This document shows positions 35,891-47,551 of a stretch of DNA of 64,000 nt, one piece after another. A program made the translations under genes and the position numbers. The DNA is taken from NCBI GenBank assembly GCA_964036315.1, contig OZ038495.1:21637391-21701390 (forward strand), read 5' to 3'. Each line of letters opens with the position of its first letter. Position 1 is the first letter of the stretch. The notes below the pieces were generated by a model. That model searched no databases. It was not told where the DNA came from and saw only the letters and a list, made by a program, of their open reading frames with translations. This stretch comes from Acanthosepion esculentum. Its lineage: Eukaryota; Mollusca; Cephalopoda; Sepiida; Sepiidae.

Positions 35891-36377
35891 AAGACATGGC
35901 TTCCCTGTCCTTGTGCAAATATACACCACTGTAATTCTGCAATGCAGAAAAAAAAAAAATCAAAATATTTTTTTTAAAAAATGGTGTGCATAATATAACT
36001 AATCACCCAACTCAAATGGAGAAACAGAAATTGTCAACAGCAACAATAGGTAAATTTTCCCAACTCATCTCTCCAGATCACATACTTCCAATTTGTATTC
36101 ATAAAAACCAGATATATAATCCACCTATATTACCTCTCCAGTTTCAGTAAGACTTGGGTTCAATTTTTCATTACATGTTCAAAACATTTGCCTTTGTATA
36201 TTTTGTATACATTCTGTAATTAACATTTTTAATTTTAACGTAATATTTATTGGAATTTCCGTAACTAGGCTAATAATGTGAACACTTGAAAAGTTCAGTA
36301 AAGTATATAACACTTTTGTCACATCATAAGAATGACATTTAATTTTTTTCATACTACATGAAATATCTTCAATGAAA

Positions 36378-36452
36378 GACATTAAAATGTCACCTTTCAG
36401 AATATGTATACATGTCATATATACATATTCTGAAAGGTGATATTTCAATGTC
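36378..36452. repeat. Near-perfect palindrome (34-bp arms)
   Basis: Left arm 36378-36411 and right arm 36419-36452 are reverse complements at 31 of 34 positions, with a 7-base loop. It lies about 60 bases before the mariner start codon, where the mariner left terminal repeat would be expected. Confidence 0.9.
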
Positions 36453-36510
36453 TTCCTATATTATTTGTATGTGGATTGTGAATTTTAAATTTTTTATGTT
36501 AAATGTAAAG

Positions 36511-37577
36511 ATGGAGGAAAATGAAATATTTTCATCATTTAATGCTTTTATTTCCAGAAAGGAAAAAATGCTGTACAAACAGCAAAAATAATATGTGCCA
36601 TTTATAGAGATGGTGCCATAGCAAAGAGTACAGTTTGTAAGTGGATAATTAGGATCAAAAGTGGAAATTTTAATCTGGAAGACCAAGAATGTTCTGGCAG
36701 GTCTGCCGTTGTTGATGTCCAAATGCTGATTAAAAACAATCCCAGTTACATGGGACACTGCAGAGATAATCCACCTATCTTATGAGATTTGTTAAAGCAT
36801 TTGAAAAGACTTGGATAGGTGAATCGCTACAATGTTTGGGTGCCTTACAATTTAACAAAAAAATTTAAATGGACCACATTTCCACCTATGATTCTCTGTT
36901 TAAACACACACAAAAATTTTTATGTAATGAACAATCAAAAGGCAATAAACTGGTTTATTTACAACAATGTAGCATGTAAAAAGTCCTTGGGAAAACAAAA
37001 TAAGCCACTATTAACTACTCCAAAAGCCAATTCATATCCAAAGAAAGTGATGCTGTGTATATGTTGGGACTGGAAGGACATTGTGTATTATAATCATATT
37101 CCATAAAATCAGGTGTCAAATTCAGACAAGTACTGTTCTCAATTGGACCGATTAAAGGCAGCAATCAATGAAAATGTCAGAAACTGGTCAATCAGAAGGG
37201 TGTTGTCTTCTATCAGGACAATGTCAGACTTTATGCCTCTTTACTGACCTAACAAAAATCAGTACAGCTTGGTTGGGACATCTTATTACACAACCATACT
37301 CTGCAGACATTGCATCTTTGAATTACCACTTATTTTGATCATGACAAAATTCTTAATTGTAAAGAACTTAAATTCTCTGGGAGCCTTCAAAAACCATTTA
37401 GACCAGTTCATCCTTGAGAAAATGCCAAGTTCAGGGAAGAAGCCATCATCAAGCTGCTTCAAAGATAATGAAAATCGATGAAACTGACACATTGGTAGTT
37501 CAATAAATCTATGTACAAATGTCTAAATATTGTCATAATTTACTAAAAGAATGCCATAACTTTTGTTCCAACCTAAC
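36511..37577 (+). pseudogene. mariner transposase, nearly full length, broken
   Basis: Starts MEENEIFSS (36511) and runs about the normal 345 codons. Landmarks: NAVQTAKIICAIYRDGAIAK, STVCKWIIRIKSGNFNLED, NRYNVWVPYNLTKK (norm VPHxLT), LTTPKANSYPKKVMLCI, WDWKDIVYY, and YQDNVRLYASLL (second Asp). A right terminal inverted repeat TTTTGTTCCAACCTAA closes it at 37577. The first catalytic Asp is lost: QKAINWFIYNNV stands where TGDEKWI is normal. Several stops and frameshifts. The left terminal repeat was not found. Confidence 0.92.
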
Positions 37578-37579
37578 AT

Positions 37580-38255
37580 ATATTACTCAAATTGTAAATA
37601 GGAATCCTTATTTTACTCAGATTTAAGATTTAATAAAGTTATTGACAATCATTTTACAACACCTTATGTGCCAATAGAACATAATTTCAAAAGTCAGATT
37701 TTAAAGTGATCTATATAAAAGGTGAAATGAGCCAACATCAAATACTATTGACTTGTGAATATGCAGTGATCATATAATGCACTAATGAAATAAAGGAAAC
37801 CATTAAATTTCATTCATGTTAGGCCATCAGAATGAAAAGGGAAACTGAGAAAAAATTGTTGGAAGGTGGCAGAGTGAGTCCAAATCATAAACTAAATAGT
37901 ATTATATTAACTTAGTCACATAGGTTATTATAGTAAAACAGTTAAGAGAAAGCCTCTTTTTAAATTACTCAGTATTCACAAATGATTTAAATGAGCAAAT
38001 GCAATTGTGAGAAAACTCTTGGAGTTTTACAGCACATTCATTTTACAATTTTTCAACAGCAGACATCTATGTAGTTGCTAATTGCTTAGCTAAGAATTTA
38101 AACCACCTACAATCCATTATCAAATATGATAGATTTTCAGTTATGATATGGGGGGGATAATTAATTGCACTGGTTGATCAGTGTTTGTGAAGTGTATTGA
38201 AAGTATTTATTTATAAAAATACAGTCTGCAGGAAAAACTCCTCAGTGCTTATTGA
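37580..38255. other. AT-rich non-coding stretch
   Basis: Nothing recognised between the mariner and the next Tc1 fragment. Confidence 0.55.
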
Positions 38256-38261
38256 TGTACA

Positions 38262-38535
38262 GTTTGAAACTGCACACTTTTATGGTGGATGGAGTTTCCT
38301 GCTATAAGACAAAAATTCTTGAAAATGGCACATTCAAAAAAGGTATTGAGTAACTCCCCTGACGTGAATCATATTGAATATATTTGATTCATTTTAACTC
38401 AGAAAATAAAAATGCCAAAAAATACTTTACACAAAATATTTGTTTCATGTTTTGAGTACATTTCATCAGATATCCCATAAATTCAATGCCTTTGAAATCT
38501 GCTAATGATAAATGCAACAAATTTTAATAATGGAA
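38262..38535 (+). pseudogene. Tc1-like transposase C-terminal fragment
   Basis: Reads TFMVDGVSCYKTK (norm FMxDGAPCHxAK, second catalytic Asp), then SNSPDVNHIEYI (norm SPDLNPIENxW, Glu), KIKMPKNTLHK, EYISSDIP and a NSMPLKSA..CNKF tail. The DNA of the tail resembles 13950-14035. Two frameshifts. Confidence 0.75.
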
Positions 38536-38639
38536 GTATGTCTGTTTATGATTATTATGTCTGTGTGAATTCTTAGCCTAATCAATGAGCTCTTGTCAAA
38601 TTTTAAGAAGTGAGTTGAGGTAAAATCTATTCAGCACCC

Positions 38640-38770
38640 CTTTGTGCATAGATTTTTTTTATTATTTCATCCCAAAGGCGATAATGCCACTGAGAAGCAC
38701 AGGGTTACTAAGAGAGTGAAAAAAAATCTTAGAGAGGAGAAATGGCAATAAAAGAGCTAGATTATATAAA
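38640..38770 (-). repeat. LINE 3' UTR fragment
   Basis: Read on the plus strand: a T-run, then CATCCCAAAGGCGATAATG, CCACTGAGAAGCAC and GGGTTACTAAGAGAGTG. These match the reversed 3' UTR ends of the LINE copies at 59262 and 46505. No coding part remains. Confidence 0.6.
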
Positions 38771-41700
38771 TTCAGATTGTTAAAATATCTTTAATTATAT
38801 ATACAAAGCTTATTTACAATAGCTTCAGATTCAATGTCAAAATAGGAATCAATAAATATAGATACAAAATAATCATTACTAAATAAAGGACAAGAAATTT
38901 CTTATTTCCAAGATGATTATTTTTATTAATATTATTGTAAATTATTTATTATGAATTTATGTTTCAGTTGTGTTTTTGCTTTGTTGCTTTCTTTTACCCT
39001 TTCTGATTGTCTTTGAATTGACAATTCCAATAAAGATTTTTAATTTTCACATTGCTAAAATCTTTCAAGTTCAAAGCTAAAAAACTACCATTTGAAGAAA
39101 ACTAAACAAGAGGCAGTTAAAATATGATTTGTATGCATGGAAAGTAACGTGATCACTTAAATTTACAAACAAACTAAGGAAAATTGTTAATTAGAGAAAA
39201 ATGTCTATATCCCAAACTAATTTCCTTGCTAATTATCAAATCCATGCACATGTCATATTAAAACAGATAGAAATGTTGAACTGTTTTTAATGTTTTCAAC
39301 AAGCATAAATGTATTGAATTTTGAAGTTTGTTTCCCAAATAAAAGTTCTATATGAACTCTATATATGTGCTGACCGTATTTGGAAAATAACATTCCTACA
39401 AATGTAGATACACACATAAAACAATCCATACATTCAGTTAAAAGTAAAAATAAAATCCTCCTTGACAATGGCCAATAGTGCTTGGACATACAGAATATTT
39501 GGACAATTTCTATGTACTTTATGTTCTGAAAAGAAAAAAATTATAAGAACATGAAAAATTAAATGAAATGCTTAACCACAGTACCTTGTCAGTTGTTTTT
39601 AACAAAACTTCTATAAAAGAGGGATTTCTGCTCAAATATACAATTGCTTGTTCTTGAAGCAATATATATTATTTATATTAATTATTATTATATCAACTGG
39701 ATCTGTGCAAGCAGAAAGAACATTCCATTTGCTCTCTATGTTTGTTTGGGAGGTTATGAATGAGAATGTTTTCCCTTTTATACTCTATTGGAACTGTGTA
39801 TCACTTATTTTAATCGTGAATTATTTACTATTAAATTGTTTTAATTGTGTTCCAAAGTTCCTATCCTCATTTATATATTTTTTTTTTTTTTTTTTTTTTT
39901 ACAAATATCATCCCTTGTTTCAGATTTGTACCAGCAGTTACCTTTGAAAAAATGTTGACTGAAAAGGATTCCTTTAGGAAAAGAAAAAATAAATGAAAAA
40001 TGCTGTCATGTTTTTTCAAATCAGTGTTTATGTTCTGTGGTGTTAAGTCTTTGTTCATATCTGATAATTCATCTAAAGAAGCATTTCAGGATATTGGATA
40101 GAATTCTCATTATCATAATTGTTTAATTTGTATTCTACAAAGCTTTTTCAGTTGTTTAAAATTGCACAATATAAAATCTGTCAATGTTATTAGATTAAAA
40201 AGAAAACATTTTCAAAAGAATCTAAAATTTGTTTTCCTATATAAGCTTTTTTCTTTTTAAATATATACACTTAGTACTACTAACAAGTTATAGAGGTTGT
40301 CATAAGTCTATGATAGATATCATCTACAATATTTAAATCAGACATGAAACTTTGTGAAAAATTATACTTGCATATGATTCATGCAAACCTCATCAAAATT
40401 CAGTTACTGTTGACATAAGCATCAACTACATACTTAGTGGCTAGAATTTTCCACTTGTAAATCTTTATATATCTTACTATTTTACAAATACATACTACAT
40501 AAGGTTTGTATTCTGGAATAAAATTATTTCTCCTTTTTAGGACAGTAATCATTTTCTTGGTTTGAAGAGAGTTTCAATGGACTAACCACAGGGAAAATCA
40601 ATTTGATTGATTCAAGTGGACAGTCAATTATTAATTAAAAATGAAGAACATTGAATTAAATTTTAGTCAATGAGGATTACAAAATATTTCTACAATTTTC
40701 ATTTTGAATTATCCATAATGCTAGCTTATAGAAAATAAAACTCAAAGTGTTTTAGCAGAAATATTCTTAGTGTTTTTTCTAAAAGCTGTTACACTGTATG
40801 TATATATTAGAATGTAAATTTAACAAAGTTTTACTATCATAATATCAGAATGACGTATGTGAAAATCAACTGTCATTTCCCTGTAGCATAAATCAATGCT
40901 TGAGAGACATTTACTGAATAGATTTGCATGAATTTTTTTTTAATAAAAACTGAAATAATTATTCTTATGTTGCTTAGGATTTACTTCCAGTTAAGAATTA
41001 ACAAATCCAAAATACTTGAAAATTTAAAAACCAAACTTACTAGGAATAATGTAAGATTTTAAAAAGGTGAAAATTAATTAATTTGAACACACATGATTTA
41101 CTGTTGAAGATTAAAAGTATTCCATTGATAATTAGTAATATGACCATAGAAGATATCTTTTTCTAAATTGAGTTAGCATCAAGGTGCTGTCTGGCAGAGT
41201 AATTATCTTTTTCTTTTTCACCTGGTGAAAATAATAAACTTATTTCAAGGAAATTATTACAAAAATATAAAAACAAATGCATGAACACAAAAGCTGTCTA
41301 AGTATTTAGAAACAAATTTGATTGCTGAAAAGTGCAAATATTTTCTTTAAATAAATTATCAACAATAAGTAATTGTAAGCAAGCAACATTTTTTTTTTTT
41401 CCAGAAGAAGAGAAATATCTATTTATACTCACATCATTCTAAATTTCAAGAAAAGTTAAATACTTGAGGCCTCCTTAGAGGATAAAGTCAAAAATGTATC
41501 CAAGGCAGTTTTTAGGCAAACTCTTTCATTTTTATCTCGAGCTGATAAAGGTTGATTACAAGAGACAAAGTGAGAGAGAACAAGAGATTGACCCGAGGCT
41601 AACAAAAGGACATCTGCTTATGACCACAACTTTTGCTACTGTCACTTGCATTAAGTAAAGTTTGAATGCTATATACACAACCAGCAGATATGCAGGCTGG

Positions 41701-43460
41701 CACGTTTATCTAGAAAGTGGAACACAGTGGAAAAGGTGATTAAAAAAAGTTTCTTGTGGTGGCAAGATCAACAAGTTAGCCAATAAACTTATTTAGCATT
41801 TAAATTGAACAAAGGAAGGGTTCCATTATTGACATCTAAGAGTAATAAATAAAATCAAGGTGCTAAGATATGCTGATCAGCAGAAGGTATACCGTAAGAA
41901 AATAATACACACTTCTTAAAAATTATGCAAAGTTATACAGCATAACATTCTCAGAAATAAAAATAGTCATTTTATTTTTAAATAGTTTTATCTACAAATA
42001 ATTCATTTTTTTTTCATGCGGTGTTCATTGAGGGGCCTATTATTTCAACTGAAGATATTAATTTTGACAAAACTATTAGACTATAGATACTTCACATGAA
42101 TTTACTGAAATGTTTAAACGTCATCAAAATAAGTTATCTATAGTAACATGGGGAAACCTATTTTCTTTTTTAGAAGTTTTTTTTTATCTATTAAAATTGG
42201 GGTGCAGAAAACTTTGGTTCAATCCTAAAACATGAGTAAATGATCAAACCAAACATTTTTTTTTGTTTGAAGGGCTTCATGAGTGGACTGATGACTTTTC
42301 TGCACCTCTGTATATAAATAACAAATGAGAATTTACATATATCAAATTATATAAACATGTTTATGTAAACATTCCAGATAATTTTAAAACATAAATATAA
42401 ATGTAACTCACAAATATTTTTTCATAAATATTTAATAAAGAAAGTGTTGGTAAATTTATTTTTATGTCTATTCAACATTTTTTCTGGTTGGTAATCAAAA
42501 TATTGATTACATACTAATATTTTTTTTATATTATCATTTATTCAAATGCTGTTTGCAAAACTTTTGCAAAAATATTAATTTCTCTTTGATACCAACAGTC
42601 TTCCACCAGAAGAGTTAAAAAAAAAGAAAAAAAAGATCAAAAAAGGGGATGTCAAAAGAAAAAAATAAATAAAAGTTACCAAATATAACTTTAGAGAATT
42701 TAAGCAAAGTCAGTGTCCTAATAGAGTATGAATGAAAAATCTATTTTATCTTTTTCAACATAGAGGAGAGTAATCAGAGTAACAGGTGAAATTCTTACAA
42801 CTGGTGTATAACACCTCCAAGAGATATGAATTCAGTTTATTTTAACCCTTGTGGCATATCAGTAAGATGATAAAATGACTGATAGTGAAAAAGAAAAATT
42901 GAGGTTTAACAACAGAAAGTGAAAAATAAAATTGTCTTTTGCCTGGTTCTTACAAATAGAAAAACTTTTTTTCTTCTTTTTTTTAAATAAATGATTTATT
43001 TCCTCCAGAAAATACACATGAAAAAACTTTATAAAAACATAGGATATATGCAATGAAAAAATTCAAATGCAACCAAACTTTGTTTACATTTCTTTTAAAA
43101 AGATGTATTTCAATAGATAAATGCTTAGTCAAATTTAATTCAACCAATCATTAAATATTTTTGATTGAATAAATTTCTATTAATTTACTTCAGGGTACAC
43201 AGTTACAGCAAGCATAAATACGAAAAACAAGTTTTAGCAATATTTTTAGGTGTTGGTCTAATGGTTACAGAAATCACAAAAATTGTCATGTTTCCAGTTT
43301 AATGTTCAATTATTAATGTTGTAAAACGGAATTTTACAAAAATCAAATTTTACATACAACTTGCATTTAATTAAGGACAATAGTATTCACTTGTTACAAT
43401 ATTCTACTGCAAAAGTATTTATAAATAGAAAGGAGACAATATTAAATACACCTTTTGATG
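38771..43460. other. AT-rich non-coding stretch
   Basis: The longest apparently empty region. It has T-runs at 39879-39900 and elsewhere and a MITE at 42199-42308. A slightly richer patch at 41450-41790 is unplaced. No gene-like frame seen. Confidence 0.6.
42199..42308. repeat. Short MITE, GGGTGCAGAAAA termini
   Basis: About 110 bp. The left end GGGGTGCAGAAAACTTTGG and the right end (reversed) GAGGTGCAGAAAAGTCATC are imperfect inverted repeats. The same terminal motif bounds 59642-59768, so both may be internally deleted Tc1/mariner-type elements. Confidence 0.55.
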
Positions 43461-46400
43461 ACTTATCTAAATTCAAGACAACAGTGATCAACATCCGTGG
43501 CATTAGAACCAACTTCTGCAGCGTTGAGTCTTTCCTCATTGCTAAGTGCCCGGATATACTGGCCCTGTGTAAGACCAATCTTGACTCCTCTATCCCTTCC
43601 TCTGATCTCTCGATACCTTCCTCTCCTCAGAAAAGACTCTAACCCACATGCATGGCCTGCGTGTCTATGTCAAGGACCATCACCCTCTGGCTAGAGAGTG
43701 CTCTCTCGAATCGCCGGATCATTCGTACTTGTGTCTCCGGCTATCTCTTCTCAATGCTGTAAGCTATCTTTTCTTCCTCTACCACTCTCCATCCTCTCAG
43801 GACTGTGGGATACTCGATGTCATTTCTGACAGCATAGATAGGGCCCTCTCTGTCCATCTGTACGCTCACATATTTGTGTTTGGCGATTTTAATGCCCATC
43901 ACAACCAATGGCTTAAGAACGCTACTATCGACCTCGCAGACATTCATACTCTCAACTTTTCAGTCTCTCAATCCCTCACTCAGATAATCGATTTCCCCAC
44001 GCGTTTTGCTTACAACCGTGACTGTAAGGCCTCACTCCTCGACCTGTGTTTTACCTCCATCCCTGAGTCTTGTAGTGCCACGCAGCTCTGTCCTATCGGT
44101 AACTCCGATCATGCTGTAGTGTCTGTTAGCATCTCCTTCAGCCCCACCCCCTGCAAGGAGCCTCCTACCACCAGAACCACATTCTGCTACCAACGGGCGG
44201 ACTGGGACTCGTTTCGTGACTTCCTCCGCGATATCCCCTGGGATGCTGTATTTAAGCTCCCCACTCAAGATTGTGCTTCTGAGTTCTCTTCCTGGATTAA
44301 AGCTGGAATAGAAGCTTTCATCCCCTCCAGGAAATTCAAGGTCAAACCGTGCTCCTCCCCCTGGTTCACAGCTGCTTGCTCAGCCGCCATTGTCCATAGG
44401 AACCACTTCTTCCACCGTTTTTGTAGTGATATGTCCGACTCCAATAGACGTCTATTTACCTCTGCCCGTAACGAGTGTAAGCGTATCCTCGACGATGCCA
44501 AGTCACTATTTGCTGCTCGGATGAAGGAACGTATTGCATCCCGCAAATTTGGCTCCAAAGATTATTGGCGCCTCTGCAAGAGCGTTCTGAACAATAACAA
44601 ACCGTCCATTCCTCCCCTGTTCAATCAGTTTGAGGTCCTGACCATCTCTCCCGACAAGGCCGAATGCTTTGCTCAGAAGTTTTCTTCCAATTCTATGCTA
44701 GACTCTTCCGAGGTACCCTTGACCGATTTCCCTCCCAGAACTGAGGCCCTCTTGGACGGATTGCACATGACCCCGTCGTTGGTATTGGGCATTATTTCTA
44801 ACTTAGATCACCACAAGGCTACTGGTGGTGATGGGATACCAGCCATTGTCCTGAAGAAATGCGCACCTGAACTGGCGCCTGCCCTCTCTAAATTATACAA
44901 CCGCTGCCTCAAGGAGTCCTGTTTTCCTGACTGCTGGAAGTCCTCAACCATTGTTCCTGTCTTTAAGAACTCTGGTGACCCCTCCGACCCTTCCAATTAC
45001 CGTCCTATCAGTCTCCTACCCCTCTTCGGCAAAGTCTTCGAGGCCATTATCAACACCGAAGTGATTAATCATCTGATATCCCACGATCTGCTCTCAGACA
45101 AGCAGTATGGTTTCCGCTTTGCCCGATCTACTGCCGATGTGCTTACGGCCATCACTGAATTTGTCTACCAAGCTATCCATAATAACGGTGAAGCTCGTGC
45201 CGTGGCCCTTGACATCTCCAAAGCATTCGATAGAGTTTGGCATGCCGGCCTTCTTCGCAAGCTCCAGGGTTACGGTATCACAGGTCGATTGTTTGACCTA
45301 ATACAATCATTCCTGTCAAACCGGGATTTGAAGGTTGTTCTCAGTGGATTCATATCCAGCTCCTATCCCACTAACGCAGGTGTTCCTCAAGGCTCCATCC
45401 TAGGCCCTACTCTGTTCCTCATATTTATAAATGACCTTCCTGACGCCATAGACTCCCAAGTCAGCATCTACGCTAACGACACTACAATTTACTCCTGCCT
45501 CAAACACAAATCTAGTGATGCTGACAAAGTTAACCTGGCAGCTCAAATTGAAAAGGACCTCCAATCGGTTGTGAACTGGGGCGAGAAATGGATGGTTAAC
45601 TTTAACGCCTCTAAAACAAAACTGCTCTCTATTAACCACCACAAGGATCCATCCCTGCATCCCATTAGAATGTCTGAAGACCAACTTCTCAAGAGCTCCT
45701 CTCTGCGGCTGCTCGGTCTCACGCTGTCCGCTGATCTGAGATGGAACAAATACATTGAGTCAGTTGCATCATCCACCGCAAGGAAAGTTGGTTCCCTGTG
45801 CCAAGCCAGGAAATTTTTCTCTCCGGAATTGATCAAAGTCTATAAATCGACCATTCGCCCTTGCATGGAGTATTGCTGCCATATATGGTCTGGATCCCCT
45901 GCTGTTTGCCTCAGGGTTCTTGATAAGATCCAGAGATGGATATGCAATGTGATTGGCCCTGATCTGTCATCTCGTCTGCAGTCGCTCTCTCACAGACGCG
46001 ATGTTGCCTCGCTCTGCCTTTTTTACAAGTACTTTCACGGTAATTGCTCCGAGGAGCTGCTTTCGCTTGTCCCTAGGCCTTGTGAATTTAAACGTCCTAC
46101 GAGGTTGGCATCCCGTTCCCACCCCTACACCGTTGAAACTGTTAGATGGAGACGTCTCTTCTACTCCAATAGCTTCATGTCTCGCACATCTTGCCTATGG
46201 AACTCCCTTCCCTATTACTGTTTCCCCGACAAATACAAATCTCCAACGGTTTAAGTGTAGTGTCAATCGACATCTCCAGTTGATCTATCCACTTCCCTTC
46301 CCCACATCCTTTCATCTTTCATTCCTATCTGCCCTTGCTCCAAATCTTCTGTAACCCCCTTGCCTTGATCGACCACTGTCTTTCTCTATTTCTCCACATC

Positions 46401-46527
46401 CTCTCCTTTACCTACTCCTATCTGCTCTTCCTCCAACCCTTCTTTAACCCCTTGCGTGATAGTGGCCTCCAGGTGCTTGAGGTGATACGCCTAAAAAAAA
46501 AAAAAACTAATCTGACAAAATTGAGAC
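43461..46527 (+). mobile_element. LINE insertion with poly(A) and candidate target duplication
   Basis: The body, 43480-46505, ends in a 14-base poly(A). It lacks ORF1, so it is 5'-truncated. The 19 bases before it (43461-43479) resemble the 22 bases after the poly(A) (46506-46527): ACT-ATCT, then AAATT, then AGAC are shared. This looks like a diverged target-site duplication. The body is visibly GC-richer than its AT-rich surroundings, consistent with a younger insertion. Family relatives: 4490-5115, 17031-17588, 38640-38770 and 59262-59640. Confidence 0.88.
43480..46254 (+). pseudogene. LINE ORF2: endonuclease and reverse transcriptase
   Basis: Jockey/CR1-type ORF2 that nicks target DNA and reverse-transcribes its own RNA. 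The endonuclease start (VINIRGIRTN, PDILALCKTNLD) lies in one frame at 43480-43605. Two frameshifts near 43610 and 43650 lead into an unbroken 868-codon frame from 43648. This has endonuclease motifs VFGDFNAHHNQWL and GNSDHAVVSV, then RT motifs NYRPISLLP, VALDISKAFDRVWH (box A) and GVPQGSILGPTLF. It also has SIYANDTTIY, where the catalytic YADD is changed to YAND, and LSADLRWN. The C-terminal C..H zinc-like region (RPCMEYCCHIWSG) and LWNSLP follow. The Asn at YADD should abolish polymerase activity. The frame ends a few residues early relative to other copies (KYKSPTV-stop). Confidence 0.95.
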
Positions 46528-46539
46528 CTGCATGGTGCT

Positions 46540-46880
46540 AAATAACTGATTTTTGACCAACAATTTACACTTGCACATTCCTGCAGCATTAAAGCAACCC
46601 AGTACAGTTGACACAATTTTTGATGCTTTATAACCTGTTGGTGAGTCTGCATCCTCAGTAGTTAGAGTTCTTCTTGGTGTACATTTTCAGTTTCATCTGC
46701 ATTGTGGTGTTGTTCTGGACTTAATTTTTCACCTAACATTAATGTGGTGAACTTGTCAGTCAATTTACTAAACCATGTCGACGTCTGACATATTGAAGCC
46801 AACCTTCACTATAATCAAAATGGTAATCTAGTCCTAGTTCTTCATGAAAGAATTTTGGTTATTTCACCAAATTCACAGTT
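46540..46880 (-). pseudogene. pogo/Tigger (jerky-like) transposase fragment
   Basis: Minus strand, frames joined: FSEGWLQ-type DYSEGWLQYVRRRHG (46800), KFTTLMLGEKLSPEQ, NADET (the first catalytic Asp motif of the CENP-B/pogo DDE domain, near 46690), TTEDADSPTGYKASK and CFNAAGMCKCKLLV. It is about 110 codons from the middle of the protein with at least two frameshifts. It begins only about 15 bases beyond the LINE target duplication. Confidence 0.78.
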
Positions 46881-47550
46881 TTTCACTTTGGCATAGCCTA
46901 AACCAAACAGTAGTTGCAGGTCTGTACACTAACTCAGGAAATTTGAAATCGCTTGTGAAAATTACTATCAGATTACTAATTGCTTTAATACATTACTAAA
47001 TTATTTAATCTTATTGAAATGAAGCAAATAAGTTATAACGAAAAATTAATGCCAAACTATAACTAATACAAAATAATTCTGTCTATAGGTTCTCAATAAA
47101 AAAAAATAAAAATAAAAAAAATAATAAGTAACGGCTTTGTTAAATCTTTCTTTCTGAAAACTTATTTCCATCAGATTTAGTTTATCTTTTAGTCAATAAA
47201 CAAATACTACCAATTATAGATCAATCAAAATCTGATCTCTTTATCTAAGTCTCTATGAATTCAACTATGCATAATGCTTATTAACCAAAAGGGAATAATT
47301 TTTCAAGTTTCAGAGGAATCAGATTTTGAAAACTGCCACAAAATATTGTTTTATTATTTATTCCATGGTATATAACTTGTAAATAAATGATTACAAAAGT
47401 GTGCATGTGAGTTATAGATGTAAAATAATTGATGATGTTTCTATATTCTTGAGCATCAATTATATAAAAACTATAACTGTATTTTAAATTCTGCATGTAC
47501 AAAAATGTACTGATTTTTGAAAGAAACAAGTTTACACACATTCGAGTACA
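46881..47550. other. AT-rich non-coding stretch
   Basis: No feature recognised between the pogo fragment and the purine satellite. Confidence 0.55.
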
Positions 47551-47551
47551 T

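Noticed and set aside
39648..39947. 99-codon frame with a signal-peptide-like start
   Set aside because: Hydrophobic because of AT-rich codons and a long T-run. It has no recognisable domain and no gene-like context.
43741..45836. Several minus-strand frames of 60-97 codons
   Set aside because: Shadows of the long LINE ORF2 on the opposite strand. No motifs and no independent support.
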